From: Actinomycetes bacterium
GTDB lineage: Bacteria > Actinomycetota > Acidimicrobiia > Acidimicrobiales > Palsa-688
Length of the DNA stretch: 10,752 bases
Assembly: GCA_021808425.1 (NCBI GenBank)
Contig: JAKBBS010000114.1
Location: 1 to 10,752, forward strand
Direction: 5' to 3'
Position 1 is the stretch's first letter; each line of letters starts with the position of its first letter. Below the pieces are notes generated by a model. The model searched no databases. It saw only the letters and a program-made list of their open reading frames with translations, and was not told the origin of the DNA. A program made the translations under genes and the position numbers. Below, one piece after another: positions 1 to 7,001 of this stretch.

Positions 1-2
1 TC

Positions 3-3000
3 ACGCTGCCGCCGGGTGGGGCGGTAATGTTCGCCGGCCACTGGAACCCCGGTGGGGCGCCGAGCTTCACCGCCAGCCTCACGCCACCAGCCGGTTTCCC
101 CTTCTTGAAGCTCCCGGGCGGGGTAGCGATCACGTCGGCGACCTTCGGCTACGCCTCCGACACGTTCAGCGTTGCGCTCGCCGGCACGATTCCGATTCCC
201 GGTGCGCCGGCAGCAACCGTCAACTTCTCCGGGTCGTTCGCCACTGACGGCACCCTCAACGCGACCGCCTCGATCACTGGCCTCAGCATCTTCGGCCAAG
301 TCATCGACCTCTCAGGGTCGATCACCCGAAGCTCCACGGGAACTGTCACGGCCGATGTGACCACCTGCGCGCCTCAGACCGGCGGCGGGTGCGTTCCGGG
401 ACCACTGCCGGGGGTTATCACTCCGTTCTCAGCCTTGCCGTCCCTGACGTTGAGCAACGTCAGTTTCTCTCTCGGGACCTCGGGACTCGCCGTGTCGGGC
501 ACGGTGTCACTCGACGGGCTCGGCTCTCTCGCCCTGTCAGGGTCGCTGCAGTCGTTCGACACGTGGACGCTGACGGTTGCGGCGACCGCCGCGCAAGTGT
601 GGCAGCCGGCACCCCAGGTGAGCATCGACGCCGCTCTGTCAGGCACGTTGAGCGACGCAGCCGGAGTTGTCAGCTTCGACCTGAAGGCGGCCGGAGTCGG
701 CTCCAACCCGCTGTTCTCCTTGTCGACCTCCGGCGTCACAGTCACAATCGGTGCTATCGAGCTAGGCAACGCGGCTCCGCCGACCGGTTGCACCGTATCT
801 GCGGGCGGGGACCTGTGGCTGGACGTGAACGGCACCCTGGCGCTTGCACTCGGATCGTTCAACGGCTCAGCGGCTGCCACCGGGTGCTTCGACCTCACCG
901 CCAAAACCTTCACGTTGGCTGCCACTGTCGACTCCCTCGCATTGAGCCTTTTGAGCGGTCATTTGACCCTTTCGGCGCCGACGATCACTCTCGCCGACAC
1001 GGCAAGCGGGTTCTCCGCGAAGATCCAATCCACGATCACGGTGCAGATGCCGACCGGCGGGGGCTTCTCGCAGGTCGTGACCGTGCAGGTCAGCCCGAAC
1101 GGATTCGTGGCGGGAGCTGAGGTCAACCTGTCCACGTGGCTCGGATCCACTGGCGACGTCGCCTACGTCTACTACGCCAGCGCGGCGGTCAACGGATTCA
1201 ACACCGGCGATCCCACTATCGGTTCGATCAATCTGCCCCAGGGACTTTCCTTCTCCTTGTCATTGACGATCCCCACGTCGATTCAACAGGCACTGCAGAA
1301 AGTGAACCTGTCGGTGCCCGCCGGGACGTCACTGACCGCTATCGGCACAGCCGACTTCTCAACCGACCAGTACATGCTGAAACTTTCGATCAACTTCGGG
1401 GGCGCAAACGGCGGCCTCACGCTCTTCACCGCCGGCAGCACCTCCCTGGTCCTCGACAGCGGGTATCTGGAGGTGACGCTGTCGCCGACTGTCGTCAACT
1501 TCGGAGTCGGCCTCACCGCGACCCTTAACCTCCCTTCGGCCGCGGCCAATGACCCACCGTCGCAGGTGGCCCTCGACGGACAGCTCACCGCCGGTGAGAA
1601 CGCCGGCAATGCGAGTGTCACGTTCAGCTTGTCGGTAGGTGACTGCACCGGCGGCGGCCCTGGATGGGTGAACGCGTTCGGCATCCCGGGCCTGACCGTC
1701 CAGTGCGCGACGCTGCAGGCCGGTGTGAGTACCGACTTTCCGTTCTTCACGGCTGGGTTGGCTGGCACGGTGACCGCCCTGCCGTCTGTGATCGCCAACA
1801 CCGTCGGCTACCAGCAGGGCGCGCCGATCACCTTCGCTTTCAACTTGGAGCCGTTCCTGCTCGACCTGTCGATCGGAACCAAGAACTCCTTCACCCCAGC
1901 ACTCGAACCGCTGGCTGCCTTCGGTCAACCGACCCTGATCGAGGTCGACTTCGCCCAGCTGTACATCTCGCCTCAAGGGGCGACGGTCGGGCAGGTGACC
2001 TACCCCGCCGGGTTCGGCCTCGGTTTCCAGGCGCAGATCAGCGGGACGAGTGTCAATATCCTGGCCGACATCGGCTTCAACCCGCCGAGCATCAACTTCG
2101 TCGGGGACGTATCGCAGTTCAACATCGGGCCGTTGTCGATCGGGCCGGTCAATATCGTCCTGCAAGCGTCGCCGTCGAGCTTCATGTTCCAGCTGAACGG
2201 CGCCGCCGAACTCGGCCCCGGGTCGGTCATGATCGGGCCAGACCTTGACGTAGGGGGATCCCTAGGCGCCCAGGTAGAAGTGGACATCTCCACGAGCGGG
2301 CTCAGCGTCTTCTTCTCAGGCAATGTGTCGCTGCAGCTAGGAGCGTACGTATCGACCCAGACGTGCTACCAGGACGGCTGGTGGCCTTACGCGTGCGGCT
2401 ACGAGTGGCAGTACACGGGTTTCTCGTTGACTATTGGGCGAACTGGATTCTCCATTGACTCAAGCGGGATCACTTTGGCGGCGGACGGCTACTCGGTCAC
2501 CTTCGGCTTCGACGGTTCGGTGTCCGCGACGCTCGCATCGGCGCAGCTTCGGACGCTACCGGCGGGAGCGAACTGTCCGTCGCGTGGCGGTGGCGCTGCA
2601 CCGGCGGGTGCCGTGCTGACGAGTGACGTGATGACGAGCGTCGCGCAAACGGCAAGTCCACCCGGCGCAAGCGGGGGAGTCGCTGCTGTCCCGTCGGGGA
2701 ACCAGACGATGGCGGGAGGATGGTCGGGGGCAGCGTCGATGAGCACGCCCCGCGCCTTGCCGATGAGCGTCACCCTACCGAACGGGTCCGTCCTGGTTGC
2801 GGGTGGTGGCAGCGGGCCGACCGTTCTCGACTCGGCCGAGATATACGACCCGCAGACGGGCAGCTGGAAGACCACGGCTCCCATGGGCACCCCGCGCGTC
2901 GGCGGATCGGCTGTGCTGCTACCAGACGGAGAGGTCCTCGTCGCCGGGGGTACCGACGGGAGCCAGGCGCTGTCGAGCGCCGAGCTGTATAACCCTGGCA

Positions 3001-4010
3001 CCGGGAAATGGTCCCCGACCGGCTCGCTCGGCCAGGCGCGCGCTTTTGCGGGCGCAGCGTTGCTCGCTAACGGAACCGTCCTCGTGGCAGGCGGAGAGGA
3101 CACGGCACACGCCCCACTCGCCTCCGCTGAGCTATACAACTGGCGGACCGGCACCTGGTCGCCGACGGGGTCGCTCGCTACAGCCCGGGTGTTCGCCGCG
3201 CTCGTCGCTTTCGGAGGCAGAGCCTCGGGCGGCGGCGGAGCTTCGGGTGGCGGCGGGGCGTTGACCGCCGGTGGCCAGGGGCCCAACGGAACGCTGGCTA
3301 GTGCCGAGCGCTACGACCAGACGACCGGACGGTGGGTCCAGGTTGCGAGCATGCCTGCTGCCCGGCTGATGGATAGTGGGGTGCGTCTCGCCGATGGTCG
3401 GATTCTGGTCGTCGGGGGCGCCTATAACGCAGCGATCTACGACCCGACGACAGGGAAGTGGTCGCAGACCCCCGGAATGCCCGCAGCGGTCGCGTCGCCG
3501 GGGGTCGTCGAGCTTCCCGACGGTAACGTCCTCGTCGCTGGCGGCTTGAGCGCCGGATCGTCTGTCACAGGGACCGAGGTCTTCGATCCCGCCACCGACA
3601 GTTGGGCCAACGGTGGGAATCTCGCCAACGCCACAGCCGCGCCGGCCTTAGCCGTGCTCCCTAACGGGACAGTCCTCCTTGCAGGCGGCGAGCACGCCAT
3701 CGCTTCCGCGGCGATCCCGCCGCCTCCCGGGCCGGGGGCGAAGGCATCGGTCGGGGGCTCGGGCGGCGAGCAGCTGACGTCGCTGTCAGGCTCGGAGCTC
3801 TTTACTCCCCTCGACCGTCGCGTGTCTGCGCTACCGCCAGTCCTTTACGCGGCTCCGTCGCACTCCGCTTCTTCGCCGGTCGCCTCGCCGCCCCTTTCGT
3901 CGTCGAGCGGCTTCGGCCTGGCCGGCGCCGCAGGAATCGGCGCAGCAGCGCTCTTAGTCCTTGCAGCGCTTGGCGGCATCATCTTGCGTCGCCGCCGCAG
4001 GGTTAGCTGA
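3..4010 (+). CDS. Large exported kelch-propeller surface protein, 5' end cut by window edge
   Basis: The reading frame is open to the left edge. The first ATG (27) is not preceded by a visible RBS or followed by a signal peptide, so the true start probably lies upstream. Residues are counted from that ATG. Residues 1-870 are rich in Gly/Ser/Thr/Val with alternating hydrophobic strands and almost no charged residues. This predicts repetitive beta structure; I do not recognise a named family. Cys780 and Cys790 flank a Trp/Tyr-rich loop and could form a disulfide. Residues 895-1262 carry seven kelch/galactose-oxidase-like repeats (VLVAGG, then AELYNP-TG-W), enough for a closed seven-blade propeller. 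A Ser/Pro/Ala-rich stalk (1263-1297), a transmembrane helix (1298-1320) and five arginines follow. There is no LPXTG, so anchoring is probably by the helix itself. The likely role is adhesion or surface/glycan binding; catalytic activity is not indicated. Its stop lies one base from the convergent glycosyltransferase gene. Confidence 0.9.
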   Translation, partial: TLPPGGAVMFAGHWNPGGAPSFTASLTPPAGFPFLKLPGGVAITSATFGYASDTFSVALAGTIPIPGAPAATVNFSGSFATDGTLNATASITGLSIFGQVIDLSGSITRSSTGTVTADVTTCAPQTGGGCVPGPLPGVITPFSALPSLTLSNVSFSLGTSGLAVSGTVSLDGLGSLALSGSLQSFDTWTLTVAATAAQVWQPAPQVSIDAALSGTLSDAAGVVSFDLKAAGVGSNPLFSLSTSGVTVTIGAIELGNAAPPTGCTVSAGGDLWLDVNGTLALALGSFNGSAAATGCFDLTAKTFTLAATVDSLALSLLSGHLTLSAPTITLADTASGFSAKIQSTITVQMPTGGGFSQVVTVQVSPNGFVAGAEVNLSTWLGSTGDVAYVYYASAAVNGFNTGDPTIGSINLPQGLSFSLSLTIPTSIQQALQKVNLSVPAGTSLTAIGTADFSTDQYMLKLSINFGGANGGLTLFTAGSTSLVLDSGYLEVTLSPTVVNFGVGLTATLNLPSAAANDPPSQVALDGQLTAGENAGNASVTFSLSVGDCTGGGPGWVNAFGIPGLTVQCATLQAGVSTDFPFFTAGLAGTVTALPSVIANTVGYQQGAPITFAFNLEPFLLDLSIGTKNSFTPALEPLAAFGQPTLIEVDFAQLYISPQGATVGQVTYPAGFGLGFQAQISGTSVNILADIGFNPPSINFVGDVSQFNIGPLSIGPVNIVLQASPSSFMFQLNGAAELGPGSVMIGPDLDVGGSLGAQVEVDISTSGLSVFFSGNVSLQLGAYVSTQTCYQDGWWPYACGYEWQYTGFSLTIGRTGFSIDSSGITLAADGYSVTFGFDGSVSATLASAQLRTLPAGANCPSRGGGAAPAGAVLTSDVMTSVAQTASPPGASGGVAAVPSGNQTMAGGWSGAASMSTPRALPMSVTLPNGSVLVAGGGSGPTVLDSAEIYDPQTGSWKTTAPMGTPRVGGSAVLLPDGEVLVAGGTDGSQALSSAELYNPGTGKWSPTGSLGQARAFAGAALLANGTVLVAGGEDTAHAPLASAELYNWRTGTWSPTGSLATARVFAALVAFGGRASGGGGASGGGGALTAGGQGPNGTLASAERYDQTTGRWVQVASMPAARLMDSGVRLADGRILVVGGAYNAAIYDPTTGKWSQTPGMPAAVASPGVVELPDGNVLVAGGLSAGSSVTGTEVFDPATDSWANGGNLANATAAPALAVLPNGTVLLAGGEHAIASAAIPPPPGPGAKASVGGSGGEQLTSLSGSELFTPLDRRVSALPPVLYAAPSHSASSPVASPPLSSSSGFGLAGAAGIGAAALLVLAALGGIILRRRRRVS
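2709..3820 (+). repeat. Seven kelch repeats (beta-propeller) within the surface protein
   Basis: Blade units begin near 2709, 2862, 3006, 3153, 3330, 3456 and 3600. Each runs through a hydrophobic strand ending VLVAGG or similar and a SAELYNP-like strand to TG, with the next unit opening at (K/S/T/R)W. Six units are 42-59 residues. The seventh is longer because it contains a Pro/Gly-rich loop (about 3705-3780) between its AGG and its SELF strand. The fourth is modified (see the glycine repeat). Seven units are the usual number for a closed kelch propeller. Kelch propellers commonly bind carbohydrate or protein partners. Confidence 0.88.
3222..3257 (+). repeat. Two tandem 18-base units encoding ASGGGG twice inside kelch blade 4
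   Basis: Codons GCC TCG GGC GGC GGC GGA are followed by GCT TCG GGT GGC GGC GGG. The two units give the same six residues (1066-1077) with four synonymous differences. They sit where the other blades have an L-DG-VLVAGG strand, so they lengthen or replace that strand. The result resembles a flexible Gly/Ser linker. Synonymous divergence suggests the duplication is not very recent. Confidence 0.8.
3918..3986 (+). other. C-terminal transmembrane anchor of the surface protein
   Basis: The stretch encodes a 23-residue Ala/Gly/Leu/Ile helix (residues 1298-1320), followed immediately by RRRRRVS and the stop. The topology fits an extracellular protein held in the membrane with a short basic cytoplasmic tail. 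It resembles the end of a sortase substrate, but no LPXTG-type motif precedes it; the preceding stalk is Ser/Pro-rich only. Confidence 0.8.
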
Positions 4011-4014
4011 GCTA
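4004..4014. other. 11-base inverted repeat spanning two convergent stop codons
   Basis: TAGCT-G-AGCTA contains the TGA of the plus-strand surface protein (4008-4010) and, on the minus strand, the TAG of the GT4 gene (4012-4014), leaving a single intergenic base. The 5-base arms are too short, and no T-run follows, for a convincing intrinsic terminator. Transcripts from both sides probably run into each other or stop by a factor-dependent route. Confidence 0.6.
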
Positions 4015-5574
4015 GATTCCTTCCTCGCTGCGTGGGGGTTTGCCGTCGACTAGGAAGTCCCAGGTCTCATCGGCATAGGTGTCCCACGTGCGGGTGGGAG
4101 CGGCGCGCGCTTGGCGGCGCAGCGTCTCGGCCAGCTGCGAGTCGGTAAGCAATCGACGGATGGCGGACGCGATCGCAGTCGGGTCCCGCGGGTCGACGAG
4201 CAGGCAGCCTCCGTGGCGGGCGTTGTCGGCCGTCGCGCCGTAATTCGATGTGACGACGGGAGTACCGGCGGCGAGCGACTCGACTATCGGCAGCCCGAAG
4301 CCTTCGTGGAGGGAGACGAACACGCTGCAGGCCGCAACCCGGTAAGCGGCCCAGACGAGGCGGTCCGAGATCGCGCTCAACGCCTGAAGCGGCCGGCCCC
4401 TACCCTGAAGGTCTCGGAGACGTTCGAAGAAAGCGCCACTTTTCCAGGAGTCCCCTCCGACAAATGACAACGCAAAGCGCTCCCCCTGGCGCCACAACAG
4501 CTCCGCCGCATGCAGGACAGCTAGGTGGTTTTTTCTAGGCTCGTGGCTCCCGACGACCAGGACGACCGGCAGGCCGTCCCCTCCGAGAAGCCGGCTTGCG
4601 TCGGCGAAATCGGTCGCCGACGGCGCCTGTTCCGGCGCTTCGAGGGCGAGCTCCACGGTCTGAATGTCTGGGCCTCGTAAGCCTCGGGACGCGAGCGTCG
4701 AACGCCAAGCTTTGAATTCGAGCGCCGCCGTGTCCGAAATAGCTGCGATACGGGTCACGTGCGCGCATGCCGCGAGATATCGCAGGTAGTCGCTGGACAT
4801 CCCCTCTATTGACGTCTCCGGCATCGTGAGGGGGACGCAGTCATACCCAATGACGCAAGTGTTGCCTCGTGCGAAGCGGGCGATCGCCCCGATAGCAGCC
4901 GGCCGTGCCAGCTCGACGGCCAATTCGGGAACGACGAGAGTTGAGCGCCACGGGACTATCACATCGGCCGGCGCGTCTGAGTGTCCTCCGTTCGCTCGCC
5001 GGGCGTCCGGGTCGCCGACAGCAACGCCGAGTTGGTCTTCGCTCAGATGGCGCAAAGCGTCGAATGTGTCGGTCCATCCGACGAGCGTCGTATCGGCGTG
5101 TTGAGCCCACCTCCGGGCCGCTTGGCGGACGACTCGCTGGATGCCGGTGCCGAGCGGGTTGCGCGAAGTCCGGTCCACGTCGACCAGGACCCCGCCATGC
5201 TGCACCGAGACCGTCCTGTGTGTCTCGACGTCGAGTGCGCCGCCACGCTCGACCGCTCTAACGAGGACGTCTGTCGGGTCGCCTCCACAGCGGATCTCCC
5301 GACTGATCTGCTCGACATCACCGACGTCGGGGAGTCGTGCTGACATCACCGACACTGCTAGCCAGCAAAGGTCCGGGCGGCCGCTGTCGAGAATGTTGCT
5401 CATCGCGGTGACGATGTCGCCGGGTGACGGTCGATTGGATCCGTCGCTCGGGGCGCCTACGGGTCTGAACGTCCCTAGCGCTCCTAGAAATGTCTCGGCT
5501 CGCGAGCGCATCGCCGACGATCGCGAGGTCCCGAACCCGGAGCCAACAAGGATTGAGCGCAAACGATCCACCAC
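4012..5574 (-). CDS. GT4-family glycosyltransferase (WbpY/WbdA-like), catalytic motifs intact
   Basis: The predicted protein has 520 residues. An N-terminal helical segment (about 51-120) is shared with the upstream paralogue. The GT-B N-domain follows, with VDVDRTSRN...TGIQRVVR (TGIQRVVR at 143-150), typical of WbpY/WbdA-type mannosyltransferases. The C-domain opens with VVGSHEPRKN (EPRKN at 345-349; Arg/Lys for donor phosphate) and contains HEGFGLPIVE, giving the EX7E pair Glu424/Glu432. It probably transfers a sugar, perhaps mannose from GDP-mannose, to a growing surface glycan at the cytoplasmic membrane face; the sugar is inference. I chose GTG 5574 because it overlaps the upstream TAG as TAGTG and has GAGG six bases before it. 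The frame stays open to an ATG at 5640, but that start would overlap the upstream gene by 67 bases with a low-complexity Arg/Ser leader. It is the last gene of a three-gene operon. Confidence 0.88.
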   Translation of the reverse strand: MVDRLRSILVGSGFGTSRSSAMRSRAETFLGALGTFRPVGAPSDGSNRPSPGDIVTAMSNILDSGRPDLCWLAVSVMSARLPDVGDVEQISREIRCGGDPTDVLVRAVERGGALDVETHRTVSVQHGGVLVDVDRTSRNPLGTGIQRVVRQAARRWAQHADTTLVGWTDTFDALRHLSEDQLGVAVGDPDARRANGGHSDAPADVIVPWRSTLVVPELAVELARPAAIGAIARFARGNTCVIGYDCVPLTMPETSIEGMSSDYLRYLAACAHVTRIAAISDTAALEFKAWRSTLASRGLRGPDIQTVELALEAPEQAPSATDFADASRLLGGDGLPVVLVVGSHEPRKNHLAVLHAAELLWRQGERFALSFVGGDSWKSGAFFERLRDLQGRGRPLQALSAISDRLVWAAYRVAACSVFVSLHEGFGLPIVESLAAGTPVVTSNYGATADNARHGGCLLVDPRDPTAIASAIRRLLTDSQLAETLRRQARAAPTRTWDTYADETWDFLVDGKPPRSEEGI

Positions 5575-7001
5575 TATGCGCCTCGACCGGGCCGACTGCT
5601 GTCTTGCGACGGTCCGTGGCCGTCCACTAGAAGGCCCCACAGATCCTCTGCGAACTCGTCGTCGGAAATCTCGCGTCGCCGGTCGATCTGTGTCCGCAGG
5701 ATGCTGACCGCGTCGTCGTCTACTAGCAGGCGGCGCATCACGTCGGCGATGGACGCGTCATCGGAGGTGTCTACGGGGGCGATTCCACAGGCCGGGGGGA
5801 AATTCAGGAACTTCGAGCAGACGACCGGTACCCGCCTCGCCAGGCACTGCGATATGGCCAGGGAGTTTCCTTCATGGATCGACGGGAAGACAGCGAAGCG
5901 GGCGGAGGCGTAAGGTGAATCGACGCTTGGAACTTCGGTGCCGGCGAAGAAAAGCTCAAATCGCAATCCCTCACTCCGCAAGCGCTCGCAGGCGCCGAAG
6001 AGCGCGGTCTGATCGGACTTTGCGTCGAGGTTCCCCACGCAGAGTACCGTCGGGGGAGCGGCGGAGGGTGGAAGCTTGGCGACGGGAGGAGTCTCAGGGA
6101 TGTGTGACGGCATCGAAGGCGCCGCAGTGGGAGGATTGCAGAATGCAACGTTCGGCCCGTCTAGACCCTGCGCCGCCAGGGCCAACGTGAAGCCACGGAA
6201 GTCGGACGCCGAAGCTTCGCTCAGGGCGACGAGTCGACCGAAGTGTCTTAGAGCGCCCACGTATGTTGCGACTGATCTGACAGTAGTATCGGCGCGGAGT
6301 AATGCGCTCGCTGCTGGAAAGCAGTCGTCGACCAAGGCGACGAACTGAGAGCCGGAGAATTCGGCGGCTCCGGCGATCCGTTCGCACGCGTCTGGTGCCA
6401 ACCTACCGAGTGCTACGACCGTGGTATGCCAGGGGACGACGATCTCCGTGGTTCCTGATTCGGCAATGGTCCAGCATTCGTGTCCGGGAGTCCACGAGAC
6501 GCAAAGTATGTCGCGACGAGCGGTCCAGCGCGAAATGATCGAACCTACGAGAGCGTCGAGGGGATCTGGCGGTCGCTTTTCGGGATGCAGCGTTCGCTTC
6601 CCGCCGGAGACACCCGGATCGACGAGGACTGTGTCGCGGACTACGCGAAGGGCGCACGTGTCCGTTTCAGGCGAACCGCGCTCCAAGGCGTAATCGAGCA
6701 TCCACATGGCCATCTGCGCTGGATTGGAGGTCTCGGCACGGTAGCGGGCTTCGTTGATGTCATCCGCGCGTGGCAGGCATCCTGCGACAGCCGTCAAGGC
6801 GAGCCACAGCTTGTCCGGCGTGGGCTGCGCGCAAATGACGCGAGCGACGATATCGAGCAGTGCCGCCGCGTCGCGTTTAACGCCTCGGGCATTGACTGGA
6901 TCATGGTCGTTGTCGATGATGTCGGCGCTGAGATGTGGCGCGGCCTCAGCTAGCCGTTGGGCGAGGGCCGCCTCGACGGCTTCGCTTCTCGGTCGGTTCA
7001 T
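5574..7001 (-). CDS. Divergent GT4-like paralogue with eroded catalytic motifs
   Basis: The 475-residue protein aligns with the next gene over nearly its whole length. Shared features include the N-terminal helical segment (about 49-120: LWLAL...LPRADDI versus CWLAV...LPDVGDV), the VVPW strand (188-191), the SEASASDF helix (261-268), the VCVGN/VVVGS strand, HEG, and a C-terminal W--LVDG. The differences matter. TGIQRVVR is absent. EPRKN is replaced by DAKSD (326-330), losing the conserved Lys. EX7E reads Glu377...Gln385. About 30 residues are missing between the FFAG strand and HEG. It may be a non-catalytic partner of the paralogue or a transferase with altered chemistry. Start: ATG 7001 overlaps the upstream TGA as ATGA, typical of operon coupling. 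The frame is intact, so it is not an obvious pseudogene. Confidence 0.82.
   Translation of the reverse strand: MNRPRSEAVEAALAQRLAEAAPHLSADIIDNDHDPVNARGVKRDAAALLDIVARVICAQPTPDKLWLALTAVAGCLPRADDINEARYRAETSNPAQMAMWMLDYALERGSPETDTCALRVVRDTVLVDPGVSGGKRTLHPEKRPPDPLDALVGSIISRWTARRDILCVSWTPGHECWTIAESGTTEIVVPWHTTVVALGRLAPDACERIAGAAEFSGSQFVALVDDCFPAASALLRADTTVRSVATYVGALRHFGRLVALSEASASDFRGFTLALAAQGLDGPNVAFCNPPTAAPSMPSHIPETPPVAKLPPSAAPPTVLCVGNLDAKSDQTALFGACERLRSEGLRFELFFAGTEVPSVDSPYASARFAVFPSIHEGNSLAISQCLARRVPVVCSKFLNFPPACGIAPVDTSDDASIADVMRRLLVDDDAVSILRTQIDRRREISDDEFAEDLWGLLVDGHGPSQDSSRPGRGA
5581..5584 (-). promoter_or_regulatory. Ribosome binding site (GAGG) that fixes the GTG start at 5574
   Basis: On the minus strand GAGG is followed by CGCATA and then GTG, a six-base spacer. 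It lies inside the end of the upstream gene, whose TAG shares its G with this GTG. The arrangement suggests translational coupling, so the two paralogous proteins are likely made in linked amounts. Confidence 0.6.

Noticed and set aside
374..925. Open frame of 183 codons on the minus strand
   Set aside because: It is antisense to the beta-rich region and has no domain, RBS or context.
389..1120. Open frame of 243 codons on the plus strand in another frame
   Set aside because: It is an Arg/His-rich out-of-frame reading of the surface protein gene.
1359..2165. Open frame of 268 codons on the minus strand
   Set aside because: It lies fully opposite the surface protein, is rich in Arg/Asp/Glu as expected from reading GC-rich codons backwards, and shows no domain.
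2489..3286. Open frame of 265 codons on the minus strand
   Set aside because: It is antisense to the kelch repeats and its Pro/Ala/Ser-rich repeats simply mirror them; no recognisable family.
3823..4007. LPXTG-type sortase signal before the C-terminal helix
   Set aside because: The stalk is Ser/Pro-rich, but no LPXTG or close variant is present, so only a membrane anchor is called.
5575..5640. ATG 5640 as the start of the GT4 gene ending at 4012
   Set aside because: It would overlap the upstream gene by 67 bases and add a low-complexity Arg/Ser leader. GTG 5574 has GAGG at six bases and a TAGTG junction.
5141..5707. Open frame of 188 codons on the plus strand
   Set aside because: It is antisense to two well-supported GT4-like genes and has Arg/Ser/Thr-rich composition typical of shadow frames.
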